64,000 nucleotides of DNA, taken from NCBI RefSeq assembly GCF_000744815.1, contig NZ_JQMQ01000005.1:256055-320054 (forward strand). Reading direction: 5' to 3'. The notes beneath the pieces were generated by a model, which saw only the letters and a list, made by a program, of their open reading frames with translations, did not search any database and had not been told where the DNA came from. Within the stretch, counting starts at the first letter, position 1, and every line of letters begins with the position of its first letter. The DNA comes from Phaeacidiphilus oryzae TH49 (GTDB lineage Bacteria > Actinomycetota > Actinomycetes > Streptomycetales > Streptomycetaceae). Position numbers and translations under genes: made by a program. Of the stretch, positions 40,766 through 49,555 are shown one piece after another.

Positions 40766-42418
40766 TCAGCTCAGTTCGAAGCCGTGGTAGCGGGCCACCG
40801 CGACCCCGTCGCCGATCTGGCGATAGGTGCCGACCCCGCCCACGAAGGGCATGAACACCCGTTGCTTGCCGGGGATGTTGGCGCCCATGTACCAGGACGC
40901 CGCCTGCGGCATCAGGGTGAGGGCGGCGACGTCGTTGGTGGTGTTCACCCAGTTGTCCTCGGCCTCCGGCTCCGCCTCCATCCGGGTCAGCCCCCGCTCG
41001 CCGAGATGCCCCAGGGCGCGGGTGATCCAGTCCACGTGGTACTCGATCGAGGTCATCATGTTGGACAGCACCGAGGGGCTCTGCGGGCCGGTGATCATGA
41101 ACAGGTTGGGGAAGCCGGCCGACATCAGGCCGAGATAGGTGCGCGGGCCGTGGGCCCACTTCTCCCGCAGGCTCTGGCCGCCCTCGCCCCGGACGTCCAT
41201 CGAGGTGAGCGCGCCGGTCATGGCGTCGAAGCCGGTGGCCAGGATGATCACGTCGTGCGCGCGATCCTCCTCGCCGGCCAGGATGCCGCGCTCGGTGATC
41301 CGCCGGATGGGGTGCTCGTTGATGTCGACCAGGCCGACGTTGTCCCGGTTGTAGACCTCGAAGTAGCCGGTGTCCACGCACATCCGCTTGGAGGCGATCG
41401 GATAGCCGCGCGGGGAGAGCTTCTCGGCCAGCTTCGGGTCCGCGACCTTCTCCCGGATCCGGGACCGGACGTACTCCGCCGCCCTCTCGTTGGCGTCGGG
41501 GTTCCGCAGGACGTCCCGGTAGGCGCTGGAGAAGCACAGGCCGCCGTCGGCCCACCGGCGGTCCAGCTCCCGCCGGGCCTCCTCCGGGTCCGTCTCGGCC
41601 AGCAGGGCGGTGCCCTCCTGGCACTGGAAGCCGATCCGCGAGTCTCTGCTGTAGGCGCGGATCTCCCGGTACCGCTTCCTGGCCTCGGCCAGCCGGTCCT
41701 GGTTGGGCCCGTTGTGGGCCGGGACGGCGAAGCTCGGGGTGCGCTGATACACCGTCAGCTCGCCGACGAGCGGGGCGATCGCGGTGATGGTCTGGAGTCC
41801 GGAGGAGCCGGTGCCGATCACGGCGACCCGCTTGCCGGCCAGGTCGACCTCCTCGTGCGGCCAGCTCGAGGTCCAGTACAGCTCTCCGGAGAAGTCGCCG
41901 AGACCGGCGAAGTCCGGCCGCGAGGGCACCGAGAGGCAGCCGGTGGCGGCGATCACGAAGCGGGCGGTGCGGGTGCCGCCGTCCTCGGTGCGCACCGTCC
42001 AGCGGCCGGCCTCGGCGTCCCACTCCAGGCCGGCCACGCGGGTGTGGAAGGTGATGTCCCGGCGGAGGTCGTAGCGGTCGGCGACGTGCCGGGCGTACGA
42101 GAGGATCTCCGGCTGGGCGGCGTATCGCTCGCTCCAGTCCCACTCCTGCTCCAGCTCGGGGTCGAAGGAGTAGGAGTACTCGATCGACTCGATGTCGCAG
42201 CGGGCGCCCGGGTAGCGGTTCCAGTACCAGGTGCCGCCGACGTCGCCGCCCGCCTCCAGGACGTGGGCGCGCAGGCCGAGCCGGCGCAGCCGCAGCAGCT
42301 GGTAGAGGCCGGCGAAACCGGCACCGATGATGATCACGTCCTGCCCGGAACCGGGCGCCGGCCGAGGCGTGGGCCGGGTCATCGGCTGAGGCGTGGGCCG
42401 AGGCGTGGGCTGGGTCAT
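40766..42418 (-). CDS. Baeyer-Villiger monooxygenase (flavin-dependent)
   Basis: A 550-residue class B flavoprotein. VIIIGAGFAGL binds FAD, VIGTGSSGLQ binds NADPH, and GGTWYWNRYPGARCD matches the second BVMO motif. The fingerprint FxGxxxHxxxW appears as FSGELYWTSSWP, with tryptophan where the key histidine usually sits. The N-terminus has a Thr/Pro/Arg repeat of about 24 residues made by a short DNA repeat. AAGGAG lies 8 bases before the ATG, just after the esterase gene. The enzyme would insert oxygen into a ketone and the coupled esterase would open the product. Confidence 0.88.
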   Translation of the reverse strand: MTQPTPRPTPQPMTRPTPRPAPGSGQDVIIIGAGFAGLYQLLRLRRLGLRAHVLEAGGDVGGTWYWNRYPGARCDIESIEYSYSFDPELEQEWDWSERYAAQPEILSYARHVADRYDLRRDITFHTRVAGLEWDAEAGRWTVRTEDGGTRTARFVIAATGCLSVPSRPDFAGLGDFSGELYWTSSWPHEEVDLAGKRVAVIGTGSSGLQTITAIAPLVGELTVYQRTPSFAVPAHNGPNQDRLAEARKRYREIRAYSRDSRIGFQCQEGTALLAETDPEEARRELDRRWADGGLCFSSAYRDVLRNPDANERAAEYVRSRIREKVADPKLAEKLSPRGYPIASKRMCVDTGYFEVYNRDNVGLVDINEHPIRRITERGILAGEEDRAHDVIILATGFDAMTGALTSMDVRGEGGQSLREKWAHGPRTYLGLMSAGFPNLFMITGPQSPSVLSNMMTSIEYHVDWITRALGHLGERGLTRMEAEPEAEDNWVNTTNDVAALTLMPQAASWYMGANIPGKQRVFMPFVGGVGTYRQIGDGVAVARYHGFELS

Positions 42419-42421
42419 GGC

Positions 42422-43384
42422 TCAGGCTCCTTCCGCGGAACTGCCGGGGAACGCCGCGACGAAGGCGTTGACGTGGTCGGCGACCAGCCGCACGCCCTCC
42501 TCGTAGCCGGGCAGGATCTTGGCCATCTGGAAGTACGCGTGCATCTGCCCGGCGGCCTCCTCCAGCACCACCGGGACCCCGGCGTCCTTCAACGCCCGCG
42601 CGTAGGCGACCCCTTCGTCGTGGAGGGGGTCGTACTCGGCCACGTAGACCAGCGCCGGCGGCAGCCCGGCGTGGCTCTCGGCGCGCAGCGGGGAGGCGTC
42701 CGGATGGCTGCGGGCCGCCTCGTCCGGCAGGTAGTGGCGCCAGAACCAGGCCATGGTGTCCCGGCTGAGCAGCAGCTGGTTCTCCGGTGCCAGGCTGGAC
42801 TCGGTGTCCAGGTCGCAGTCGGTCACCGGGTAGACCAGCACCTGGTAGTCGATCCTCGGTCCGCCCCGGTCCCGGGCCCAGAGCGTCATCACGGCACTGA
42901 TGTTGCCGCCGGCACTGTCCCCGGCGACGATCAGCGGGGCGCCCTCGGCGGCCAGTTCGCCGGCGTGCTCGGCGGCCCACCGCAGGCCGGCGTAGCTGTC
43001 CTCGATCCCGGCCGGGAAGGGGTGCTCGGGGGCCTTGCGGTAGTTGACCAGCACGACGGTGGCACTGGTCTGGTTCGCCAGATCGCGGCCCAGATGGTCG
43101 TACTGCAGGTCGATGTCGCCGATCACCCAGCCGCCGCCGTGGAAGTACACGATGACGGCCCTCGGCTCGCCCTCGGGCCTCAGCACCCGGACCCGGAACC
43201 GGCCGCCGCCCCAGCCCGCCAGCTTGAGGTCGCGGACCTCTCCCACCTCGGGGCCGGGACCGCTCAGCCCGGCCAGGACGGGACCGCTCATCCGCGCGAT
43301 CGCCGGGGTGGACTCGTGGATGGGCGGGGCGTCGCCCTCGGCCATCAGTGCCAGGAAGGCCTGCGTCACCGGTTCCAGCGGCAT
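42422..43384 (-). CDS. alpha/beta-hydrolase, hormone-sensitive-lipase family esterase
   Basis: A 320-residue HSL-type esterase. The oxyanion motif YFHGGGWVIGD and nucleophile elbow GDSAGGN are clear. Catalytic Asp (YDPLHDEG) and His (MHAYFQM) follow. GGAGGAG precedes the ATG. It lies only 3 bases before the monooxygenase, so the pair forms an operon for ketone-to-ester-to-alcohol plus acid degradation, a known BVMO/esterase arrangement. Confidence 0.92.
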   Translation of the reverse strand: MPLEPVTQAFLALMAEGDAPPIHESTPAIARMSGPVLAGLSGPGPEVGEVRDLKLAGWGGGRFRVRVLRPEGEPRAVIVYFHGGGWVIGDIDLQYDHLGRDLANQTSATVVLVNYRKAPEHPFPAGIEDSYAGLRWAAEHAGELAAEGAPLIVAGDSAGGNISAVMTLWARDRGGPRIDYQVLVYPVTDCDLDTESSLAPENQLLLSRDTMAWFWRHYLPDEAARSHPDASPLRAESHAGLPPALVYVAEYDPLHDEGVAYARALKDAGVPVVLEEAAGQMHAYFQMAKILPGYEEGVRLVADHVNAFVAAFPGSSAEGA

Positions 43385-43435
43385 GGCTCGCTCTCCTCCG
43401 TTGCGTTGCCGGCGTGAGACGTACCGTGCAGGTCC

Positions 43436-43969
43436 TCAGGGTCGGCGGAGTAGTCCGGTACGGACGGCGGGCCGGCCCTTGCGGACGGCGGCCGAGCGCC
43501 ATCGGCGCCGCGCGCGGACCGCGGCCGCCGCGCCCGGCCGGTCCAGCCGCTCCCGCGGCCTCCGCCCGCACTGGGCGACACCCTCCCGGGCGTTCAGCGG
43601 ACTGCCCGGCGGCAATGGCGGGGTCGGGTGCTCAGGCTCGAAGGCCGGCCTGCTCTCCGCGGCCCCGAAGTCCACCGGGGCCCCGTGCGGCGGCTCTACG
43701 GCCGCCCGGGGGGACGCCGGGCGCACCGCGAGGAGCAGGAACTCCCCTGCGCCCCACGGCTCCTGACGCATGGTCACGAGGGCCGCGAGATCGCGCTCGA
43801 CCAGAAACCGCCGGCCGGGGCGGTCGCCGCAGGACGCGAGGAGGTCGCGGGCCGCCGCGATCTCCCGAGCGGCCGCGCTCCGCGCCCCGGGCGCGCGGCG
43901 GCCCTCCATGAGGCGCTCGGAAGCGTCGCAGAGCGGCGCTTCGATCCGAGCCCCGGAGCCGTGCACCAC
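43436..43969 (-). CDS. hypothetical protein
   Basis: A 177-residue frame without a family I recognise. The GTG at 43969 has a strong GGAGGAG five bases upstream, the main argument that it is translated. The first 110 residues look like a normal soluble protein (ARDLLASCGDRPGRRFLVER, MRQEPWGAGEFLLLAVRP); the last 50 are Arg/Pro-rich and may be out of frame. It is on the same strand as the esterase gene, 51 bases upstream. Confidence 0.45.
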   Translation of the reverse strand: MVHGSGARIEAPLCDASERLMEGRRAPGARSAAAREIAAARDLLASCGDRPGRRFLVERDLAALVTMRQEPWGAGEFLLLAVRPASPRAAVEPPHGAPVDFGAAESRPAFEPEHPTPPLPPGSPLNAREGVAQCGRRPRERLDRPGAAAAVRARRRWRSAAVRKGRPAVRTGLLRRP

Positions 43970-44101
43970 GCGTTCTCCTCCTGCCCGCCACTCGGGAGGC
44001 GGGCCGCCGTGGCCATGGTGCCGCACCCGACCGGAGATGTCACCGGTCGGGACGCCCTGCTCCGCGCCGCCGCGGGCCGGTCGGGCTGCGGCCGCGCGCG
44101 G

Positions 44102-44722
44102 CTACTCGAACCGCGAGACGTCGCCGGCGCCCTGGCGGACGATCTCGGGGGCGCCGTCGGAGAAGTCGATGACGGTGGTCGGCTCGGTGCCGCAGTCCCC
44201 CGAGTCCAGGACCGCGTCCACCACGTGGTCGAGCCGCTCCTTGATCTCCCAGCCCTGCGTCATGGGCTCCTCCTCGTCCGGCAGGAGCAGGGTGCTGGAG
44301 AGCAGCGGCTCCCCCAGCTCCGCGAGGAGGGCCTGGGTGACGACGTGGTCCGGGATCCGCACCCCGACGGTCTTCTTCTTGGGGTGGAGCATCTGCCGCG
44401 GCACCTCACCGGTCGCCGGGAGGATGAAGGTGTAACTCCCGGGCGTGGCCGCCTTGATGGCCCGGAAGACGTTGTTGTCGATGTGCACGAACTGGCCCAG
44501 CTGGGCGAAGTTCTGGCAGACCAGCGTGAAGTGGTGGCGGTCGTCGAGGTGACGGATCGACCGGATCCTGGAGAGCCCCTCGCGGTTGCCGAGCTGGCAT
44601 CCCAGCGCGAAACAGGAGTCCGTGGGGTACGCGATGAGCGCGCCGGACCGGATGCTGTCCGCCACCTTGCCGAGGATGCGCGGCTGCGGGTTCTGCGGGT
44701 GGACGTCGAAGTACTTCGCCAT
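44102..44722 (-). CDS. yciO: YciO-family (Sua5/YrdC-like) protein
   Basis: A 206-residue YrdC-domain protein that follows E. coli YciO through its whole length: YFDVHPQNPQPR at the start, IAYPTDSCFALGCQLGN, HFTLVCQNFAQL, KTVGVRIPDH and TTVIDFSD near the end. The YrdC fold binds ATP and RNA; the TsaC branch makes threonylcarbamoyl-AMP, whereas YciO is a related group whose cellular role is less certain. It is a single gene with housekeeping character amid accessory genes. Confidence 0.9.
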   Translation of the reverse strand: MAKYFDVHPQNPQPRILGKVADSIRSGALIAYPTDSCFALGCQLGNREGLSRIRSIRHLDDRHHFTLVCQNFAQLGQFVHIDNNVFRAIKAATPGSYTFILPATGEVPRQMLHPKKKTVGVRIPDHVVTQALLAELGEPLLSSTLLLPDEEEPMTQGWEIKERLDHVVDAVLDSGDCGTEPTTVIDFSDGAPEIVRQGAGDVSRFE

Positions 44723-44802
44723 CCGCCGAGCGTAGGGGATCGGGAGGCGCCGGCCACCGGGGGCGCGCCCGCCGATGATCCCGCCGCCGCTGCCGGGGGA
44801 TT

Positions 44803-45133
44803 CCCCTGCCCGGCCCGGAGCGGGAGTCCCGGCACTTCCCGTTCGCCGCCCCCCACCGTGCCGGAGCACGGCTGGCGATGGGTATCGGCTGGTTGGGGCC
44901 GGTCACCGACCCCAACCCGCTCTGGGCCGTCCACACCGCGGTGACCAGGCTGGGGCCGCCCGAGGTCCCCCACGCGATCGGCCCGGACGCCCTCGCCCGG
45001 CCCCTGGAGCCCGGTCAGGCGCTGGACCTGGACGCGGCGCTGGACGCCTACCCGGCAGGCTCCGCCTACGCCGACCACGCGGAGGCGGTGGCCGGCACGA
45101 TCGCCCCGGGCCGGCCCGCGGACCGCGGCTCCG
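44803..45133 (+). pseudogene. C-terminal remnant of a YtcJ-like amidohydrolase
   Basis: One frame reads GPERESRHFPFAAPHRAGARLA, then MGIGWLGPVTDPNPLWAVHTAV, LDLDAALDAYPAGSAY and AGTIAPGRPAD. In the Amidohydro_3/YtcJ family the same places read GPERARRQYPF, AGARLA-GSDWP-V-DP-PL, TAGSAY and GTLAPGKLAD. The catalytic GSDW block is broken, the N-terminal two thirds are absent and the end runs into the convergent MFS stop. This fills the 411-base gap between YciO and the MFS gene. Confidence 0.75.
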
Positions 45134-46564
45134 CTACGCCCGCACCTCGGCCTCCGAGGGGCGCGGGATCAGGAAGGAGGCGCCGAAAGCGGCCAGGGTG
45201 ATCAGGAACCCGGCCACCACCACGAACAGGTACGAGGTGCGGGTGTCCACCGCCGCCTGGGTGGCCTGGTGGACCGCCGGCAGGACGAGGAAGCTCAGCC
45301 CCGCCCCCAGGTTGAAGGCGCCGGCGTTCATCCCCGGCAGGAAGCCGGGGTTGCCCTCCGGGGAGAGGACCACACCGAGCCCGTTGAGGATGATGTTCGC
45401 CGTCCCCGCGTAGGCGATGCCGAGCAGGGCGGTGCCCACCACCATCGCCGGCAGGCTGATAAGCCCCAGCGCCCCGACCACCACCAGGGAGAGGAGGCTG
45501 CCGAGCAGCCCGATCCGCAGCACCCTGCGGTAGCCCAGCACCGGGGCGAGCCGGCCGCTGAACGGGCCCACGATCCAGCCGAGGAGCGCGTACGGGGTCA
45601 GGATCAGCAGCGAGGTCGCCGTGGCGCCGACCGAGAAGCCCGGCGAGGCGGCCTGGACATAGGCCGGCACGATCCCGTTCACCACCGCGAAGACACCGGT
45701 CATGGTGAGGACGGTGGTCAGCAGCGGGGCCCAGGTCGCGCGGCGGCGCAGGTGGACGATCTCGACCATCGGCTGGTCCGCGCGCTTCTCCACCGCCCAG
45801 AAGCCGGCGAAGGCCGCGGCCGCGACCACCGCCAAGACCAGCGCGGTCACCAGCGTGCCGGCGCTGTAGGCGCTGAGGAGCCCGGCCCCCTCGTCCAGCG
45901 CGACCAGGGCGGCGCCGACAGCGACCACGATGCAGAGGACCCCGGCCCAGTCCATCCGGGTGCCGCGCCCCGGGCGGGTCTCCGGCGCCCTGACCGCCAC
46001 CAGGACGGCGGCCACCGCGGCCAGTCCGGCCATGATCCAGAAGAGGCTGCGGAACCCGTAGTGCTCGGTGAAGAAGCCGCCGACGAAGGAGTCGACGCCG
46101 GCCACCCCTCCGTTGACCGCGGTGATCAGCCCCATCAGCGCCCCGTAGCGGCGCGGGTCGGGCACGGCGGAGCGGAGCATCAGCAGGCAGAGCGGGACGG
46201 TCGGGCCGGAGACGCCCTGGATGATCCGCCCCGCGAAGACCCAGCCCACGTCGGGGGCCAGCGCGGCGATCACCGAGCCGGCCGCCATCAGCGCCATCAT
46301 CCCGGCCAGCACCCGCTTGCGGCCGACGATGTCGCTCAGCCGCGGCAGGAAGAGGGAGAACAGGGCGGCCGCGGTGAAGAACCAGGTCTGCGAGAGGTCG
46401 ACGGTGGCCGCGCTGGTGTGCAGCTCCTTCTGCATCGACACCAGGGCGGGGCTGAGCATCGAGGCGTTCAGCTGGAAGGCGATGCAGGCGACCAGGAGGG
46501 CGGCGGTCAGGACTCCGGTCCTGGCGGGGGCGGTCGCGGCCGTGGTCTCGGTACGCACGCTCAC
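45134..46564 (-). CDS. MFS transporter linked to nucleoside hydrolase
   Basis: A 476-residue major-facilitator protein with about 14 hydrophobic segments. GRKRVLAGMMALMAAGSVIA and GRIIQGVSGPTVPLCLLML are DHA2-like motifs. The GTG start overlaps the nucleoside hydrolase stop (GTGA), and the pair is divergent from a LacI gene with tandem operators. Uptake of nucleosides is a reasonable inference, although DHA2 proteins are usually exporters. Confidence 0.85.
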   Translation of the reverse strand: MSVRTETTAATAPARTGVLTAALLVACIAFQLNASMLSPALVSMQKELHTSAATVDLSQTWFFTAAALFSLFLPRLSDIVGRKRVLAGMMALMAAGSVIAALAPDVGWVFAGRIIQGVSGPTVPLCLLMLRSAVPDPRRYGALMGLITAVNGGVAGVDSFVGGFFTEHYGFRSLFWIMAGLAAVAAVLVAVRAPETRPGRGTRMDWAGVLCIVVAVGAALVALDEGAGLLSAYSAGTLVTALVLAVVAAAAFAGFWAVEKRADQPMVEIVHLRRRATWAPLLTTVLTMTGVFAVVNGIVPAYVQAASPGFSVGATATSLLILTPYALLGWIVGPFSGRLAPVLGYRRVLRIGLLGSLLSLVVVGALGLISLPAMVVGTALLGIAYAGTANIILNGLGVVLSPEGNPGFLPGMNAGAFNLGAGLSFLVLPAVHQATQAAVDTRTSYLFVVVAGFLITLAAFGASFLIPRPSEAEVRA

Positions 46565-47586
46565 CGCCCGCTCCCCTGCGGCTCGTCGCCCGCGCTCTCC
46601 GCGCCGGGCTCGCCGATGGCGCGCACCGCGTCGACGACCAGGTCCCAGAACCTCTCCCGGTCGAGGTCGACGGCGACCGAGGTGTGGCACTCCTCCGGCG
46701 CCGGGGCGCGGAAGTCGGCGACCGTCATCCCGAGCGTGAGGGTGCCGGTGAGCTCGATGTTCACCGGGGCCCGCCGGGTGGTGACGATGCTGGGGTCGAT
46801 GACGTAGGCCACCGCGCAGGGGTCGTGCACGGGAGGGTGCTCGAAGCCCTGGTTGTCCCGGTAGGCGGCGGCGAAGAAGTCCATCAGCTCGACGACGAAC
46901 CGCGCGGGGCGGGTGCCGATCGCGGCGATCCGCTCGACCACGTCCGGGGTGGCCAGCGCCTGGTGGGTGAGGTCCAGGCCGACCATGACGAGCGGCCAGC
47001 ACTCGTTGAAGACGATATGCGCGGCCTCGGGGTCGATCTTTATGTTGAACTCGGCGACCGGGCTCCAGTTGCCCACGTGGTAGCCGCCGCCCATCAGCAC
47101 CACCTCGCGCACCCGCTCGACGATCCGCGGCTCCTTGCGGGCCGCCATCGCGATGTTGGTCAGCCCGGCGGTGGGGACCAGGGTGACGGTCCCGGGCTCG
47201 TGCGACATCACCGTCTCGATGATCAGGTCGACGGCGTGCCGCGGGTCGAGGGCGAAGGACGGCTCGGGGAGGTCGGGCCCGTCCAGGCCGGAGTCGCCGT
47301 GGATGTCCGGCGCGGTCTCGACCGTGCGGACCAGGGGGCGGGGGCAGCCGGCCGCGAAGGGGACGCCGGTGATCCCGGCGACGGCGGCCACCGAGAGCGC
47401 GTTTCGGGTGACCTTCTCCAGCGTCTGGTTGCCGACCACGGTCGTCACCGCGAGGAGCTCGATACCGGGGTTCCCGTGGGCCAGCAGGAGGGCGACCGCG
47501 TCGTCGTGACCCGGATCGCAGTCCAGGATGATCTTGCGCGGCGAGTCCGCCGAGGCGGGCGCGGGCGGTGGCGGGGGCACGGGCAT
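46561..47586 (-). CDS. inosine-uridine-preferring nucleoside hydrolase
   Basis: A 341-residue IUNH-family enzyme. The N-terminal calcium/ribose motif LDCDPGHDDA, LVPTAGLTNIA, MGGGYHVGNWSPVAEFNIKIDPEAA and the late HDPCAVAYV are all conserved. It hydrolyses the N-glycosidic bond of ribonucleosides to give base and ribose. GGAG precedes the ATG. It is the first gene of a two-gene operon with the MFS protein and faces the LacI regulator. Confidence 0.92.
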   Translation of the reverse strand: MPVPPPPPAPASADSPRKIILDCDPGHDDAVALLLAHGNPGIELLAVTTVVGNQTLEKVTRNALSVAAVAGITGVPFAAGCPRPLVRTVETAPDIHGDSGLDGPDLPEPSFALDPRHAVDLIIETVMSHEPGTVTLVPTAGLTNIAMAARKEPRIVERVREVVLMGGGYHVGNWSPVAEFNIKIDPEAAHIVFNECWPLVMVGLDLTHQALATPDVVERIAAIGTRPARFVVELMDFFAAAYRDNQGFEHPPVHDPCAVAYVIDPSIVTTRRAPVNIELTGTLTLGMTVADFRAPAPEECHTSVAVDLDRERFWDLVVDAVRAIGEPGAESAGDEPQGSGR

Positions 47587-47679
47587 CGGTAGGGCTCCAC
47601 ATCGTTGGGGGCCGAGGCTGCGGGACGCAGTCGGTCGAGCTTCGGACGGGGTGACTCTGACAGGCCGGGCGAGTCGACG

Positions 47680-47705
47680 TCAAGCGTTTGACGTCAAGCG
47701 TTTGA
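47680..47705. promoter_or_regulatory. tandem LacI operators (TCAAGCGTTTGA twice)
   Basis: TCAAGCGTTTGA at 47680-47691 and 47694-47705, 14 bp apart head to tail, each an almost perfect palindrome with the CG centre of LacI sites. They lie between the divergent nucleoside hydrolase and LacI genes. Confidence 0.85.
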
Positions 47706-47759
47706 CCCCGTGCTCCGCGGCCGTCTCCAGGCCGCCGGCCGGCGCGTAGGATGACCGCC

Positions 47760-48845
47760 ATGGTCAGCACGGCAGACGAGGCCCCGCGCCCCCGCGCCCG
47801 CCGCCCGGACTCCCCGCGGGTGACCGCGGCGACGGTCGCCCGGGAGGCCGGCGTCTCCACCGCGACCGTCTCGCTGGTGGTCAGCGGAAAGGCCCGGGGC
47901 CGGGTCTCGGCCGGGAACCAGGCGAAAGTGGAGGCGGCGATCGCCCGCCTGGGATACGTGGTGGACTCCGCGGGCAGCACCCTGTCCAAGGGCTTCAGCC
48001 CGGTGGTCCTCCTCATCGCGACGGACATCACCAACCCGTTCTACGCCGGGCTGATCGCCTCCGCCCGGGCGGCGCTCGGCGAGCGGTACGAACTCCTGCT
48101 CTCGGTCAGCGATCCGGGCAGCCCGACCGATCCGGCGAGCATCCCCCGGCTCCTCTCTCAGCGCCCGGCGGGCTGCCTGATCCACGCGCCCAGCGCCGAG
48201 TTGGTCGCCCGCCTGCCCGCCGGGACGCGGGCGGTGCTGCTGGACGCCCCCGGGCTGGCCGCGGACTGGCCCACCGTAAATCTCGATGTGGCGGGCGGGG
48301 CAAGCGAGTTGGCCCGCCACCTGGCCGGCCTCGGCCACCGGCGGGTCGGCTACCTGGACAGCGTCGTCCCCGCGGAGACCTTCCGGGTGCGGCGGGAGGC
48401 CTTCCGGGCGACGGCGGCGGAGTCGGGCCTGGAGGTGGCGCACCCGGTCCGCTCGCTGACCGACGCCGGGGACGCGGCCAGGGTGTTCACGGAGCACTGG
48501 CCGGCGTGGCGGGACGCCGGCGTCAGCGTGGTGGTCGGCTGCACCGACACCCACGCCCTCGGCGTCCTCTCCGCGGCGCGGGCCGCGGGCATCGGGATCC
48601 CCGCCGAGCTCGCCGTCGCCGGCTTCGACAACCTCCCGTACTCCCGCGACGCGAGCCCCGGCCTGACCACCGTCGACTTTCCCGCCGAACGCCTGGGCCG
48701 GGCCGCGGGCGAGGCCCTCCGCTCCCTCATCGAGGGCGACCCCGCCCAGCCGCCGCCCCGGATCACCCTGGAGAGCCGCCTCATCCCCCGCGGCTCGACG
48801 CTGGGGCCGCGGGGGGACGACCGGGCCGCCGCGGACAGCAGCTGA
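47760..48845 (+). CDS. LacI-family regulator of the nucleoside locus
   Basis: A 361-residue LacI/GalR repressor. The HTH TAATVAREAGVSTATVSLVV and the sensor domain (VVLLIATDITNPFYAGLI, VVVGCTDTHALGVLSAA, VAGFDNLPYS) are complete. The start at 47760 is favoured by AGGATG; ATG 47751 is possible. The tandem TCAAGCGTTTGA sites 55 bases upstream make autoregulation and control of the divergent nucleoside hydrolase operon likely. Ribose or a nucleoside is the expected inducer. Confidence 0.88.
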   Translation: MVSTADEAPRPRARRPDSPRVTAATVAREAGVSTATVSLVVSGKARGRVSAGNQAKVEAAIARLGYVVDSAGSTLSKGFSPVVLLIATDITNPFYAGLIASARAALGERYELLLSVSDPGSPTDPASIPRLLSQRPAGCLIHAPSAELVARLPAGTRAVLLDAPGLAADWPTVNLDVAGGASELARHLAGLGHRRVGYLDSVVPAETFRVRREAFRATAAESGLEVAHPVRSLTDAGDAARVFTEHWPAWRDAGVSVVVGCTDTHALGVLSAARAAGIGIPAELAVAGFDNLPYSRDASPGLTTVDFPAERLGRAAGEALRSLIEGDPAQPPPRITLESRLIPRGSTLGPRGDDRAAADSS

Positions 48846-48934
48846 CGGGCCGTCAATTCAGCGGCGGGGCGGGCCGGCTCCGCCATCCACGCCCTCCGCG
48901 ACACCGGGCGACCAGGCGTCCGGGCCCCGGCCGC

Positions 48935-49282
48935 CTACTCGGCGGCCATCGCCTCGCGCATCGCCTTGGCCGTGCCGGCCGGGTCGTAGCCGTCCGGGAC
49001 GCCGGGGACCAGGATGATGTCGCCCTCGATGTGGCGGGAGCGGAGAGGGGCGATCCGCCGGTAGTCGGGCGAGTCCCACCAGGCCCGCGCCTCGTCCATG
49101 CCGGGGAAGGAGATCACCACGACATGGCCGGGCCAGCTGCCCTCCTTCACCTCGTGCTGCGCCGCGTGGACCAGGAAGCGGCCGCCGTACGGCTCGAAGG
49201 TGGCGGAGATCCGCTCGATGTACTCGGCGGTCTCCGGATGCGGGGCGGCCTCCTGAAGATGGGCGATCGCATAGGCGGGCAT
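48935..49282 (-). CDS. DUF1330 family protein
   Basis: A 115-residue alpha/beta-barrel dimer family protein (MPAYAIAHLQ, YGGRFLVHAAQHEVKEG, VVVISFPGMDEARAWWDSPDY). DUF1330 proteins are ferredoxin-like and their function is generally unknown. AAGGA precedes the ATG. The 273 bases between this gene and the enoyl-CoA hydratase hold no other gene I can see, only presumed divergent promoters. Confidence 0.88.
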   Translation of the reverse strand: MPAYAIAHLQEAAPHPETAEYIERISATFEPYGGRFLVHAAQHEVKEGSWPGHVVVISFPGMDEARAWWDSPDYRRIAPLRSRHIEGDIILVPGVPDGYDPAGTAKAMREAMAAE

Positions 49283-49555
49283 GGCGTCCTTCCGGTCGAT
49301 CCAGCTGCGGACACCGGGAATCCTGCCATGCCGTGGGCTCGCGGTCCGGGGATTTTCGTCGCCTTGATCCATCCGAGCCGACTGCTCAACTCCCTTGTCG
49401 ACGCGGCACGTTGGGCGCAGGCCGGGAGCCTCGGCCGGCGCCTGGACGGCGTCCCGCGCCTCCCGTCGCCCGGCGGAGCGGCCGGACGGGGTCGATAGGG
49501 TGGACGGCCGGGCCGTGCGCGGCGCGCCCGATCGTCCGCCGAAGGGGCTTGATCC

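Noticed and set aside
49283-49555. Possible gene between DUF1330 and enoyl-CoA hydratase
   Set aside because: No frame with a start, ribosome-binding site and family features; it is most likely the divergent promoter region.
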